From Acidobacteriota bacterium (lineage in GTDB: Bacteria > Acidobacteriota > Terriglobia > Terriglobales > Acidobacteriaceae), in NCBI GenBank assembly GCA_021791875.1, contig JAJYVU010000006.1, positions 1 to 64,000 of the forward strand: 64,000 bases of DNA, given 5' to 3'. Position 1 is the first letter of the stretch. Each line of letters opens with the position of its first letter. The notes below the pieces were generated by a model. The model was not told where the DNA came from, searched no databases, and worked only from the letters and a program-made list of their open reading frames with translations. Both the position numbers and the translations under genes were made by a program. Positions 63,281-64,000 of the stretch are shown one piece after another.

Positions 63281-64000
63281 AAGCTTTTTACATTGCCCGT
63301 CAGGGTCGCAACCGGCAGCAATTCGTTCATCGAGCCGGACCGGTACCCGTCGCAATCCACCGCCACGTAATGAAACCCAGCCGCCCGCACCGCCGCCGAC
63401 ATCTTTCGGAAAAACTCCGGCGTCAGCACCGCCGCCATCTCCTCTTCCGCAATTTCAATCCGCGCCATCTCACCATGGTGCCGCACCCTGAAGCGCCTCA
63501 ACCCCAGCGCCTGCAACGCATCCTCGGCCTCTTCCACCATGCGCAGCACCTCCGGCGTCACCCTCCGCCCATACTCAATCCGTGAGGAAAGGCACGCCGA
63601 CGCCGGCTTGTCCCATATCCTCAACCCGGCCTCGCGCGCCAGCGCCCGAATCTCCGCCTTGCCCAGCCCCGCATCGGCCAGCGGCGCCATCACGCGATGC
63701 GCTTCCGCCGCCTTCTGCCCGGGCCGAAAATCCTGCCGGTCATCCACGTTCAGCCCATACGCTACCGCCGCAAACCCGTGCCGCTCGCGCTCGGCCTCCA
63801 GCACCGTAAACAGCTCATCCTTACAGTGAAAGCATCGATCCGCCCCGTTTACCGCATACGCTTCCTTGTCCAGTTCTTCCGTCCGAACCGTCTCCAGCCG
63901 AATCCCCTGCTCGGCCGCAAACGCCAGCGCATCGCGATAATGGCTCCGCGCCAGCGACGCCGAATCCGCTATCACCGCCAGCGCCCGCTCGCCCAGCACC
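63277..64000 (-). CDS. larE: Nickel-pincer cofactor sulfurtransferase LarE (partial)
   Basis: LarE adds sulfur to the pincer precursor. About 241 codons of its C-terminal portion are present; the N-terminus with the PP-loop (SGGVDS) lies past the window end, so the first visible GTG is not the start. The visible part has RCFHCKDELF, the GLNVDDRQDFRPGQKAA region and ACLSSRIEYG with one conserved cysteine, in line with the sacrificial-sulfur type. The stop overlaps the larC ATG. Confidence 0.88.
   Translation of the reverse strand, partial: VLGERALAVIADSASLARSHYRDALAFAAEQGIRLETVRTEELDKEAYAVNGADRCFHCKDELFTVLEAERERHGFAAVAYGLNVDDRQDFRPGQKAAEAHRVMAPLADAGLGKAEIRALAREAGLRIWDKPASACLSSRIEYGRRVTPEVLRMVEEAEDALQALGLRRFRVRHHGEMARIEIAEEEMAAVLTPEFFRKMSAAVRAAGFHYVAVDCDGYRSGSMNELLPVATLTGNVKSL

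Noticed and set aside
61442-63370. 642-codon plus-strand frame opposite the lar genes
   Set aside because: It is Pro/Arg/His-rich antisense of larB and larC, with no domain.

Overview
The window is about 64 kb of ordinary chromosome from a GC-rich, Gram-negative, flagellated bacterium, most probably an acidobacterium of the Acidobacteriaceae/Terriglobia type. That assignment is an inference from gene content: an LptF-LptG fusion permease, a futalosine-pathway menaquinone gene, a Bacillus-type three-gene succinate dehydrogenase, GH172 and YncE/phosphoesterase secreted proteins, and dense C-ending codon use. I see no rRNA, tRNA, IS element, prophage or CRISPR array. The only compositionally odd patch is about 15.7-17.15 kb.

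Layout. 0.3-4.5 kb: PilZ protein, lgt, hpt and a GAF-GAF-PP2C phosphatase. 4.6-7.8 kb: two secreted glycoside hydrolases with near-identical leader peptides, then a beta-barrel protein. 8-14.1 kb: aroA, an FtsB-like septum protein, a phosphohexomutase, cutA, a 49-aa membrane microprotein coupled to bioY, and mqnD. 14.2-17.1 kb: a 41-aa reading frame with an ATT start, a PH-like membrane protein, DinB and a methyltransferase. 17.15-23.8 kb: the accB-accC operon behind an Xaa-Pro peptidase, a WcaF-type acetyltransferase and a GMC oxidoreductase, with a divergent aldo/keto reductase and an HTH protein. 24.1-30.8 kb: a phosphofructokinase with the residues of the pyrophosphate type, a CDGSH protein, a repeat-bearing secreted protein, two amino-acid permeases, thiE and a small zinc-ribbon protein. 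31-35 kb: a REC-GGDEF protein and a YncE/phosphoesterase. 35.1-41.7 kb: one tight plus-strand run of copZ-like, copA, lptFG and msbA-like genes.

41.7-47.1 kb is a flagellar cluster: fliC, fliD and fliS on the minus strand, and flbD, motA and motB on the plus strand. Good sigma-28-type promoters read in both directions from the fliC/flbD gap. The same motif stands in front of the REC-GGDEF gene 14 kb away, which suggests that a c-di-GMP enzyme belongs to the flagellar regulon; a PilZ receptor gene lies at the left edge. 47.1-52.3 kb: a MagIII-like DNA glycosylase, a 7-bp tandem repeat tract, rdgB and sdhCAB. 52.5-58.2 kb: an acyltransferase, an NTF2-like protein, a class A beta-lactamase, a secretin-domain-like secreted protein, a discoidin-like protein and two tandem cyclophilins. 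58.3-64 kb: mdh, icd and the nickel-pincer cofactor operon larE-larC-larB, with larE cut by the window end.

Functional themes are central carbon metabolism (PFK, MDH, ICD, SDH), envelope biogenesis (Lgt, LptFG, MsbA-like, FtsB-like, acyltransferases), motility with c-di-GMP signalling, and cofactor biosynthesis (biotin, thiamine, menaquinone, nickel pincer). Rho-independent terminator hairpins mark several transcription-unit ends and are listed.
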